Assembly: GCA_011523845.1 (NCBI GenBank)
Contig: WTFV01000018.1
Span: forward strand, 1-64,000
Direction of reading: 5' to 3'
Length of the DNA: 64,000 nucleotides
DNA from: Acidobacteriota bacterium
Lineage (GTDB): Bacteria; Acidobacteriota; Vicinamibacteria; Vicinamibacterales; UBA8438
The notes under the pieces were generated by a model. It made no database searches and was not told where the DNA came from. It worked only from the letters and a program-made list of their open reading frames with translations. This document shows positions 57,165-64,000 of this stretch, one piece after another. Each line of letters starts with the position of its first letter. The first letter of the stretch is position 1. The translations under genes were made by a program, and so were the position numbers.

Positions 57165-57662
57165 CTACCGAGGGGCAGGTTCGAGCTCCACCGCTCTCTT
57201 GCGCGGCAGTCGCGGTTCGATCTCGAACACGACAGTGGTCTGTCGGCCCGCCATCGCGCTGGCCGTGCTGACCCGAATCTGCTCGGCGTTCTCGCCCTGC
57301 GCCCGGAGGAGGTGGTTGATTCCCGCGAGCTCGAACCCGCGCTCGAGCGCTTCGATGCCGGAATAGGTCCGCGTTCGCTCCGCTTCGGCGCAGGTCGTCC
57401 GCACGTGTGCCCGGCCTCCCTCGCAGTCGATGACGAGCCGGCTGTACAGTGCGTTCTCCGCGGCGCGGATCGCATACTGCGCCGGGTTCTTCCTGACCGG
57501 CTCCAGCCGGGCGGGAGCGTCGAGAACCTGTTCCACCGCGTTCTCGGCGTGCTTGGCCTCGCTCATCTTCCAGCCCAGGATCGTCGCGTCGCGCTTCGCC
57601 TCGTAGACGCCGTTCAGGACGATTTCGAGGCTCTCCGGATCCTCGATGCCGCAAACGGCCAT
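57165..57662 (-). CDS. Conserved hypothetical protein behind a permease
   Basis: This 165-residue soluble protein (MAVCGIEDPESLEIVLNGVY; EAKRDATILGWKMSEAKHAE) contains ERTRTYSGIEALERGFELAG and AMAGRQTTVVFEIEPRLP. No family is recognised. It begins 12 bases after the stop of the second permease on the same strand, so it is probably co-transcribed. No membrane segment or signal peptide is seen, so it would be cytosolic. Confidence 0.6.
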   Translation of the reverse strand: MAVCGIEDPESLEIVLNGVYEAKRDATILGWKMSEAKHAENAVEQVLDAPARLEPVRKNPAQYAIRAAENALYSRLVIDCEGGRAHVRTTCAEAERTRTYSGIEALERGFELAGINHLLRAQGENAEQIRVSTASAMAGRQTTVVFEIEPRLPRKRAVELEPAPR

Positions 57663-57674
57663 GTCGGCGGCACG

Positions 57675-60422
57675 CTACCGTTGCCGGAGCGCGGCCATCG
57701 GGTCCACGCGGGACGCCCGGTGCGCAGGGACGAACCCGGCGCCCAGCGCCACGGCGGCCATCGCCAACGCCGCCGCGACCGCCACCGCGGGCGTCAGGCC
57801 GTCGATTTCGTAGAGCAGCGACTGCGCGAGGCGACCGACCCCGAACGCCGCGACCAGCCCGACCGCACCGCCGACAATCGTCGTTCTCCCGACCTGGCCC
57901 AGCACCATCGCGCGGAGGCACGCCGCGTCCGCACCGAGCGCCATACGCAGACCGATCTCGCGCGTGCGCTGCGCCACCGTGTAGGCCAGCACGCCGTAGA
58001 GACCCACCGCGGCCAACAGCGTAGCGAGCCCGGCGAAGGCGGCCGACAGCACGGTGAGGATGCGATCCTCGAACGCGCTCTCCTCCACCTGCCGGGGGAG
58101 CGTGGTGAGATGCGTGACGGGCAGGTTGGGGTCCACGCCGGCTACCAGTGCCGGGACGGTGCGCAGCATGCCCTCCGGCGGCAGGGAGCTCCGCGCATAG
58201 AACGCGAGCGTCCCGACCGCGTCCTCCTGGCGATACGGCACATGGAGGAGCGGCGGCGCGGGCCACTTGACGCGGCTGTACCGGGTATCGGCAACGAGAC
58301 CGACGATCTCGGTGTCCAGCTCCACGTCGAGCCCGCCGCGACCGAGCCGCCTGCCCACCGCATCGCGCCCGAGGTTGAACTTGCGGGCGAACGCCTCGTT
58401 GACGATCGCCACCGGGGGCGCCCCGGGAGCGTCCGCCTCGGTGAACGTCCGCCCCGCCAGCAACGAGATGCCGAGGGTCCGAAAGTAGTCCGTGCCGACC
58501 TGGTTGAACCGCGTCGAGCGATTCGTATCCGGTCCGGCCTCGAATCCCTCCACCATGACGTCGGTGCCCCAACTGTCCCCGGCGAATACCGCGATCGAGG
58601 CCGCCGCCGTCGCCGTGACACCCGGTTGCGCGGCCAGCTCCGTTTCGATTCGCGTGTAGAGGGCATTCGTTCGCTCGTCTTCGTAGCCGTTGAGCCCGGG
58701 CCACAGGCGGAACGTCACGACGTCCCTCGTCCGGATGCCGAGGTCGACGCCGCTCACGTTCCGCAGGCTCTGGATGAAGAGCCCCGCCACCACCAGCAGC
58801 ATCGTCGCCAGGGCGAACTGCGCGGTGACCAGTCCGCGCCGGAAGCCGGCGGCCGAACGGGCGCCGGCCGGCTGGCCGGCGTCGTCCTTGAGCGCCGAGA
58901 CCAATGCCGCCCGCGTGCCATGGAACGCCGGGAAGATCCCGAAGAGCAGGCCGGTCGCGAGGGAGACCGCGCCGGTGAACGGCACCGCGTACGGGTCGAG
59001 CGTCAACTGCAGGAGCTCCGCCATCTCGGACGGCAGGAGCATGCCGATGAAGCCGAGCGTCCACTTGGCTACGACCAGCCCGGCCGCGCCCCCGAGAACG
59101 GCCAGGAGACACGACTCGGTCAGCAGTTGCGTAACGACGTGCCGTCGCGTCGCGCCGAGCGAGAGCCGCACGGCCATCTCGGACGCTCGGGCGGCGGATC
59201 GCGCGAGCAACAGGTTCGCGATGTTGGCGCACGCGATCAGGAGGACCACGGCGGTGACGCCGAGCAGGAGCAGGACCGGCACACCGACGCTCTCGCGCAT
59301 GCGGCTCTGCCCGCGCCGTCCCTCCTCGATCGGCAAGGGCTTGGCGACGAACTGCGCCAGGGTCTCGGCGCTCATCTCCATCTGCAGCGGCGCCTCGACG
59401 TCGGTCAGGATGCTGCGGTACAGGGGCGCCAACCCGGCGTGGGCCTGGTCGATGGAGACCTGCGGCTTCAGGCGGGCGAACAGGTAGAGCCAATAGTTCC
59501 GGCGGTTCTCGAAGCGGCCCTCGTCCTGGACAGGATTCAGCCTCGCATTCATCGTGAGCGGCACGAAGATCCTGGACGGCATGTTGATAGTGGTGCCGCG
59601 GAACCCGGACGGCGCCACGCCGACGATGGTCAGCGGCTCGCCGTTGACCAGCAACACTTCTCCGAGCACGTCGCGCGCGCCGCCCAGCTCGTCCTGCCAG
59701 AACTCGTGGCTCACGACGGCGACCGGATGCCCGCCGATGGGCCCGTCGATTTCCGGGCCGAACAACCGGCCAAGAGCCGGCACGAGGCCCAACGCCGGGA
59801 AGTACGAGCCCGAGACCTGCATGCCCTGGACGACGTTCAGGCTCCGTCCCCGCCAGGAAGTGCTGAAGATGAAGCCGCGGTGCGCCGCCACGTCCGTAAA
59901 GACGGTCTGCTCCCGCTGCAGGTCGCGGAACATCGGATAGCTGAACACCTCGTCGCATCCGCCGGCCCCGTTGCAGAAGTCCCCGCCGGGCTTCGGCCCC
60001 GGCGCTTCGAGATTGACCAGGCGCTCGGGCTCGACGACCGGCAACGGACGCAGCAGCAACTGGCTGTAGAGGGAGAAGAGCGCGGCGTTGGCCCCGATGC
60101 CGAGCGCCAGCGACACGACCGCCACGCTCGTCACGACCGGGGTCTTGACGAGCATGCGCAGCGCCAGCCGGACGTTGGCCATCAGTCGCTCCAGTTCATC
60201 CGCGACCCGCAGGCCGCGCGCCTGCCGGCAGCCGTCCTTCATGCCCTCGACGCTGCCGAAGTGGATGCGCGCGCGCCGCCGCGCTTCGCGCCTGGGCACC
60301 CCGGAGCGCGCCAGGTCCTCGGCATACGCATCGAGGTGGAAGCGCACCTCCTCGTCGAGGGAGTCCTCGAAGCTTTCCCGCCGGGTCCAGGCAGTCAGGA
60401 ATGAACGCAGGCGTGACCACAT
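57675..60422 (-). CDS. FtsX/MacB-type permease with prefix domain (ADOP family)
   Basis: This 915-residue protein starts with a ~85-residue cytoplasmic prefix (ESFEDSLDEEVRFHLDAYAE; ARSGVPRREARRRARIHFGS) typical of acidobacterial duplicated orphan permeases. The duplicated FtsX unit follows: VVSLALGIGANAALFSLYSQ, MacB-PCD periplasmic domains, LLGVTAVVLLIACANIANLL and VVAALALAMAAVALGAGFV-like closing helices. No PadR gene precedes it, unlike many such loci. Its start overlaps a palindrome that could be a regulator site. Confidence 0.93.
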   Translation of the reverse strand: MWSRLRSFLTAWTRRESFEDSLDEEVRFHLDAYAEDLARSGVPRREARRRARIHFGSVEGMKDGCRQARGLRVADELERLMANVRLALRMLVKTPVVTSVAVVSLALGIGANAALFSLYSQLLLRPLPVVEPERLVNLEAPGPKPGGDFCNGAGGCDEVFSYPMFRDLQREQTVFTDVAAHRGFIFSTSWRGRSLNVVQGMQVSGSYFPALGLVPALGRLFGPEIDGPIGGHPVAVVSHEFWQDELGGARDVLGEVLLVNGEPLTIVGVAPSGFRGTTINMPSRIFVPLTMNARLNPVQDEGRFENRRNYWLYLFARLKPQVSIDQAHAGLAPLYRSILTDVEAPLQMEMSAETLAQFVAKPLPIEEGRRGQSRMRESVGVPVLLLLGVTAVVLLIACANIANLLLARSAARASEMAVRLSLGATRRHVVTQLLTESCLLAVLGGAAGLVVAKWTLGFIGMLLPSEMAELLQLTLDPYAVPFTGAVSLATGLLFGIFPAFHGTRAALVSALKDDAGQPAGARSAAGFRRGLVTAQFALATMLLVVAGLFIQSLRNVSGVDLGIRTRDVVTFRLWPGLNGYEDERTNALYTRIETELAAQPGVTATAAASIAVFAGDSWGTDVMVEGFEAGPDTNRSTRFNQVGTDYFRTLGISLLAGRTFTEADAPGAPPVAIVNEAFARKFNLGRDAVGRRLGRGGLDVELDTEIVGLVADTRYSRVKWPAPPLLHVPYRQEDAVGTLAFYARSSLPPEGMLRTVPALVAGVDPNLPVTHLTTLPRQVEESAFEDRILTVLSAAFAGLATLLAAVGLYGVLAYTVAQRTREIGLRMALGADAACLRAMVLGQVGRTTIVGGAVGLVAAFGVGRLAQSLLYEIDGLTPAVAVAAALAMAAVALGAGFVPAHRASRVDPMAALRQR

Positions 60423-60428
60423 GTCTCT

Positions 60429-60480
60429 CTCCTAGTAGTTCTAGGAGTCTAGCAACTCTCTCCCAGTCTCGCAAGGGGGA
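60429..60480 (-). promoter_or_regulatory. Promoter and 7-base palindrome of the second permease
   Basis: CTCCTAG (60429-60435) and CTAGGAG (60441-60447) form a perfect inverted repeat with a 5-base centre, lying across the ribosome-binding region of the permease gene. On the minus strand TTGCGA, a 17-base gap and TAGACT form a plausible sigma-70-type promoter just upstream. The palindrome would fall at the transcription start, a position suited to a repressor. Confidence 0.6.
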
Positions 60481-60507
60481 ATCGCCGGGCGGCTGGGTGA
60501 CTCCGCG

Positions 60508-60536
60508 TTGACGCCCGCGCAGCGCCGACGTATAAA
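60508..60536 (+). promoter_or_regulatory. Predicted promoter of the MazE-like gene
   Basis: TTGACG (60508-60513) and TATAAA (60531-60536) are separated by exactly 17 bases, the best sigma-70-like match seen in the window. Transcription would start near 60543, giving a ~39-base leader before the ATG at 60582. Confidence 0.7.
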
Positions 60537-60581
60537 CGATGTATCTACTTCGCATCTTCTCACGAGTGGGGACCACACCGT

Positions 60582-60824
60582 ATGGAGACACGCATCGGAA
60601 AGTGGGGCAACAGCCTCGCGCTGAGAATCCCGCAGTCCATCGCCGCACGGGTGGGTATCACGTTGAACGCGGCGGTCGAGCTGACGCCGCAGGGTGAACA
60701 GCTCGTGGTCTCCGTACTGGAGCGACCCGGGACGGAGCTGGACGACCTCCTGGCCCGTGTGACCGACGACAATATCCACGGCAAGGTCGAGACCGGCCCC
60801 TCCGTGGGCGGCGAAGCGTGGTGA
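60582..60824 (+). CDS. MazE-like SpoVT/AbrB antitoxin without toxin
   Basis: This 80-residue swapped-hairpin DNA-binding protein (METRIGKWGNSLALRIPQSI; AARVGITLNAAVELTPQGEQ) is the antitoxin type of MazEF and related pairs. The C-terminal LDDLLARVTDDNIHGKVETG would bind the toxin. No MazF or PIN gene follows within the next 100 bases, so it is an orphan. A strong promoter lies upstream. Confidence 0.88.
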   Translation: METRIGKWGNSLALRIPQSIAARVGITLNAAVELTPQGEQLVVSVLERPGTELDDLLARVTDDNIHGKVETGPSVGGEAW

Positions 60825-60929
60825 CTTCAATCTGTTCCTGACGCCGTCGGGAGCAAACGTGCGGCCTCGCATGCCCGGATGAAGGGCGGGGTCACCTGAC
60901 GCCGCTCGTGGCACAATGGCCGCACGGTC

Positions 60930-61865
60930 ATGAGCGAACCGCCCCGCAGCCGATTCCGCTCCATCCTGCGCTGGACGCTGCCCGCGGGGCTCGCGCTCGT
61001 GCTGCTCCCGTCGTGGATCCTGTTCCTGTCGGGCGGCATGCTGGCTGTCGCCGGCTGGATTGCCCTGCTGCTGGCCGGACTGGCGCTCGGGCCGCTGTCC
61101 CTCCTCGTGCTGGTCGTCCACGCCATCCGCAAGCGCCGCTTCAGTCCTCCGATGCGGGCCGCGCTCGTGCTCGGTCTCGTTGCGCTGTGGCCCGGTCTGT
61201 GGAATGTCGGCCTGCTGACAATCACCTTTCCGTACAGTCTGGAAACCTCGGAGCCGTCCGCCACCGTCCGGCTGCCCTCGAACGAGACCCTGCGCGTCGG
61301 GTGGGGCGGCGACCGGGTGGCGACGAACTACCACGCGTCGACGCCGGACCAGCGCTGGGCGTACGACCTGCTCGTCGAGCCGGCCGGGCACGGGTCGGAG
61401 CAGCTCGAGGACTACGGATGCTACGGAACGACCGTGGTCGCGCCGGTGAGCGCCCGCGTGCACATGGCCACCGACGGGGCTCCCGACCACACCCCCGGGC
61501 AGGTCAGCAACGACCTGGAGAACCCGACCGGAAACGCCGTCGTGCTCCGTCTCGAGGCCGGAACGTACCTCCTCATCGCGCACCTGAAGACCGGGAGCGT
61601 CCAGGTGGAGACGGGCGACCGGGTCCAGGAAGGCGATCCCATCGGCGGCTGCGGCAACTCGGGCAACACGAGCGAGCCGCACATCCACATCCACCACCAG
61701 CGGCAGGACCCGCGGCGCTTTCCGATCAACTTCGCCGAAGGACTCCCGCTGTACTTCCGCGACCACGACGGTCCCCCCATGCCCGTGGGAGGCTTCGACG
61801 TGGACTCCGCAGGAGGCGTCGTCCTGACCGGGGACATCGTGCAGCACGCCGCCGCCGCGCGGTGA
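60930..61865 (+). CDS. Membrane-anchored M23-family peptidase
   Basis: This 311-residue protein has three N-terminal membrane segments (LRWTLPAGLALVLLPSWILF; MLAVAGWIALLLAGLALG; AALVLGLVALWPGLWNVG) and a C-terminal LytM/M23 domain. The zinc set can be read as His in NYHASTPDQRWAYDLLVE with the Asp of YDL, and the HxH of EPHIHIHHQ. LLIAHLKTGS and IGGCGNSGNTSEPH are family motifs. It would cut cell-wall cross-links from the periplasmic side. Confidence 0.85.
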   Translation: MSEPPRSRFRSILRWTLPAGLALVLLPSWILFLSGGMLAVAGWIALLLAGLALGPLSLLVLVVHAIRKRRFSPPMRAALVLGLVALWPGLWNVGLLTITFPYSLETSEPSATVRLPSNETLRVGWGGDRVATNYHASTPDQRWAYDLLVEPAGHGSEQLEDYGCYGTTVVAPVSARVHMATDGAPDHTPGQVSNDLENPTGNAVVLRLEAGTYLLIAHLKTGSVQVETGDRVQEGDPIGGCGNSGNTSEPHIHIHHQRQDPRRFPINFAEGLPLYFRDHDGPPMPVGGFDVDSAGGVVLTGDIVQHAAAAR

Positions 61866-61924
61866 CCGGTGCCGGCGAGCGGCGCCGGCGGCCGGGAAGC
61901 AGACCATGGATGCCAGAACGACCA

Positions 61925-62194
61925 CTACCCTCGGCGACCCCGCCCTCTTCGGCCGGCGGCCTCGGCCTCGAGCTCGTCCGCGAGCTGATTGAGCTTGTCG
62001 AGATCGACGCCCGGCCGGAAGCCGAAGGAATGCGGAACCGTCTTCGGCGCCGGGGCGTCGCGCGGCGCCATCTCCAGCGACAACCCTGCGCGCAGTGTCC
62101 GGTTCACCATCTCCTTGAACGACACGCCGAGCGTGGCCGCCTGCTGCCGGAGCCGCGCCGCCAGGTCGTCGTCGAGCGTCAGCGTCGTTCGCAT
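61925..62194 (-). CDS. Ribbon-helix-helix antitoxin without toxin
   Basis: This 89-residue protein begins MRTTLTLDDDLAARLRQQAA and continues TLGVSFKEMVNRTLRAGLSL, a VapB-type ribbon-helix-helix. The C-terminal VDLDKLNQLADELEAEAAGR and Arg/Gly tail would bind a PIN toxin. No PIN gene follows on this strand; the next feature is the M23 peptidase, convergent. It is the second orphan antitoxin in the last 4 kb. Confidence 0.85.
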   Translation of the reverse strand: MRTTLTLDDDLAARLRQQAATLGVSFKEMVNRTLRAGLSLEMAPRDAPAPKTVPHSFGFRPGVDLDKLNQLADELEAEAAGRRGRGRRG

Positions 62195-62278
62195 CGCGTA
62201 CGCATATACGCCGTTGTGTTCTACGGCGCAAGCTCCTAGAATCCGCTCGATCGGCAACGTTCTGAAAGGGAGGGCCGG

Positions 62279-63346
62279 ATGCGCCATCGTCATCTCGCCG
62301 CGTTCGTAACGGTTGTCGTGCTCGGAGTGCTCGCGTCGGTTCCCGTCGCCGCGCAGGGTCAGGATCGGGAGGCCGCGGAAGAGGCGACGTGGACGGTGCC
62401 GCGAACGCCCGCCGGGCACCCGGACATGCAGGGCTACTGGACGACCCAGACGTTCACGCCCCTGGAGCGGCCCGAGCGCCTCGCCGACCAGGAGTTCCTG
62501 TCGGACGAGGAAGCGGCGCTGCTGCAGGAGCAGCTCACCGCCGAGGGCGTCGACCCCCTGCGGCGCGACGCCGTCGCCATCGAGGATCCGGAGGCGCGGG
62601 AACGGGCGCTCTACCAGGAAAACCGCGACGCGTCCTACGTCCACTACGACAACCAGATCTGGCTGCGCACGCCGGTCCCGAAAGGCCTGTCGACGCAGCG
62701 CACCTCGCTCATCACCTACCCGCCGAACGGCAGGATCCCGCCGATGACGCCCGAGGGCGCCGCGCGCGTGGAGCACGAGCGCGAGATGGCCCGGGTGTTC
62801 GACGGCCACGAGACCCGCCCCCTGATGGAGCGCTGCGTCGTGTGGACGCACGAGGGCCCGCCGCTGCTGCCGCCGGCCTACAACGACATCCACCAGATCT
62901 TCCAGACCGAGGACCACTTCGTGCTGTTCACGGAGCTGGCGACCAACCCGCCGCGCATCATGGCGCTCGACGGGCGCCCGGCCATCCCGGACGCGATACG
63001 CTCGTTCGGAGGCAACTCGCGCGCCCGCTGGGAGGGAGACACCCTGGTCGTCGAGACCGACCACTTCATCGCCCGGCGGAACTACCGCGGCGCGAACCAG
63101 CACCGGCACGTGGAGGAGCGCTTCACCCGCATCGCCGAGGACGAGATCCGCTACGAGTTCACGATCACGGACCCGACGACGTGGACCAGCCCGTGGGGCG
63201 GCGTGGTGCCGATGCTCCGCACCGAGGGGCCGATGTTCGAGTACGCCTGCCACGAGGGCAATCACGACATCCGGCACATTCTGGAGATCAACCGCAACCT
63301 CGAACGGCAGGCGGCCGAGGCGGCGGCGGGAGACGCCTCGAGGTAG
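62279..63346 (+). CDS. Secreted GHPDxQG-type protein, unknown
   Basis: This 355-residue protein has a signal peptide (FVTVVVLGVLASVPVAAQGQ) and then the motif AGHPDMQGYWTTQTFTPLER, PERLADQEFLSDEEAALLQE, and later GNSRARWEGDTLVVETDHFI, FTITDPTTWTSPWGG and EYACHEGNHDI. This family is very abundant in Vicinamibacteria and related acidobacteria and has no known activity. Its presence supports the taxonomic guess. The protein is soluble and periplasmic. Confidence 0.85.
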   Translation: MRHRHLAAFVTVVVLGVLASVPVAAQGQDREAAEEATWTVPRTPAGHPDMQGYWTTQTFTPLERPERLADQEFLSDEEAALLQEQLTAEGVDPLRRDAVAIEDPEARERALYQENRDASYVHYDNQIWLRTPVPKGLSTQRTSLITYPPNGRIPPMTPEGAARVEHEREMARVFDGHETRPLMERCVVWTHEGPPLLPPAYNDIHQIFQTEDHFVLFTELATNPPRIMALDGRPAIPDAIRSFGGNSRARWEGDTLVVETDHFIARRNYRGANQHRHVEERFTRIAEDEIRYEFTITDPTTWTSPWGGVVPMLRTEGPMFEYACHEGNHDIRHILEINRNLERQAAEAAAGDASR

Positions 63347-63652
63347 AGCCCCGACCCGTCCCGCCTCGAAACGGCGGAGCGGCCAGCCTGTCGCCGGCCC
63401 GGTGCGACCCGGAATGCGCACCGGGCCGGCATTCCGCCTCGCACGGCAAGGACAGTGATCGATATGGAGTTGCCGACTTCATCGAGGCCAAACCCCGGTT
63501 TCGCAGCTTGGCGCGCCTGGGACACGGCAAGGTAATTTTCCGGTAGTGTCCCAAGCGTCCCGGCCGGGCCGTCCCCAGGAATAGAGGTGGAGCGCTCCCG
63601 GTCGGTTCCGGGGGCCCATCTCTCGCGCGGAAGCAAAGTACAATGGCGCTCC
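63347..63652. other. 306-base intergenic region, nothing recognised
   Basis: I see no gene or RNA between the secreted protein and the DUF72 gene. A hairpin-forming GGCCGG ... CCGGCC pair near 63398-63430 is possible but has no T run. The DUF72 promoter is presumably in the last 60 bases. Confidence 0.4.
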
Positions 63653-64000
63653 ATGACCGGGCGCCAGATCCGCATCGGCACGAGCGGGTGGCATTACCCG
63701 GGCGGGGACGGCGCCTGGGACGGCATCTTCTATCCGCCCCGGGGACGCAAGCATCGACCGCCGGGCTTCGACGAGCTCGAGTACTACGCTCGGCATTTCG
63801 ACAGCGTCGAGGTGAACTCGACCTTCTACGGCGTGCCCCGACGGTCTGTCACCACCGCCTGGGCGGACCGGACCCCCGACGACTTCTCGTTCTCGATCAA
63901 GCTGTACCAGCAGTTCACCCACCCGAAGATGTTCGCCGCCGCCACCGGCAGCGACGATACGACTGTCGACCGCGGTGACGTCGACCAGTTCCGCGAAGCC
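63653..64000 (+). CDS. DUF72 protein, 5' part
   Basis: The window ends inside this gene after ~116 codons. MTGRQIRIGTSGWHYPGGDG and DGIFYPP open the DUF72 (YecE) TIM-barrel family, followed by FDELEYYARHFDSVEVNSTF and DDFSFSIKLYQQFTHPKMF. The function is unknown, though the fold resembles sugar isomerases. The ATG at 63653 fits the family start. The frame is open to the window edge. Confidence 0.92.
   Translation, partial: MTGRQIRIGTSGWHYPGGDGAWDGIFYPPRGRKHRPPGFDELEYYARHFDSVEVNSTFYGVPRRSVTTAWADRTPDDFSFSIKLYQQFTHPKMFAAATGSDDTTVDRGDVDQFREA

Noticed and set aside
56982..60404. A 1140-codon open frame on the plus strand
   Set aside because: It mirrors the second permease on the minus strand and has Arg/Gly/His-rich composition with no motif.

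Overview
The window is GC-rich (roughly two thirds G+C), densely coded DNA from a Gram-negative bacterium. It most likely comes from Acidobacteriota, class Vicinamibacteria, as a metagenomic contig. The reasons are two FtsX/MacB-type permeases of the acidobacterial duplicated orphan permease (ADOP) style, a DUF2934 protein, a secreted protein of the 'GHPDxQGxW' type common in that class, and a PadR/permease-prefix style locus. This is inferred from family content; no 16S gene is present.

Region 1 (1-4019) is housekeeping: the C-terminal part of a UvrD/PcrA helicase, a small membrane protein, an FmdB-type zinc ribbon protein, galU and serS, ending in tRNA-Ser(UGA). The first 55 bases exactly repeat 448-502, which looks like an assembly-graph overlap at a contig end.

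Region 2 (4020-23850) is a defence and toxin-antitoxin island that begins directly behind the tRNA. It holds a degenerate copy of the tRNA 3' end, an MNT-HEPN fusion protein, a deleted serS fragment, McrBC, and a type I restriction locus. In that locus hsdM and hsdS are intact and hsdR is broken. A HicAB-like pair sits between hsdM and hsdS, and a string of DUF433, DUF5615 and DUF1828/1829 genes lies between hsdS and hsdR. An AAA-ATPase/nuclease, a doubly broken DarTG, VapBC and ParDE follow. Partial copies of hsdR, hsdM, DUF1829, an addiction-module gene and serS are scattered through it. No integrase or transposase was seen.

Region 3 (23934-35254) holds an ARPP-1 protein divergent from an NrtR-like NUDIX regulator with clear operators. 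It continues with a PQQ sugar dehydrogenase, GNAT, YceI, an exported FMN alpha-hydroxy-acid dehydrogenase, an M28 peptidase, a DUF2891 protein, an AbiEii-type nucleotidyltransferase pair, a metallo-beta-lactamase-fold enzyme and a PQQ-dehydrogenase remnant.

Region 4 (35330-49122) is a glycogen locus (glgX, malQ, GAF-glgP, a sugar nucleotidyltransferase, glgB). It is interrupted by an octaheme/tetraheme cytochrome c pair resembling epsilon-HAO/HaoC.

Region 5 (49255-64000) holds a PadR-controlled dienelactone-hydrolase-like protein, a LysE exporter, a cupin, two large permeases with companion proteins, AraC and VOC genes, orphan antitoxins, an M23 peptidase and the start of a DUF72 protein.
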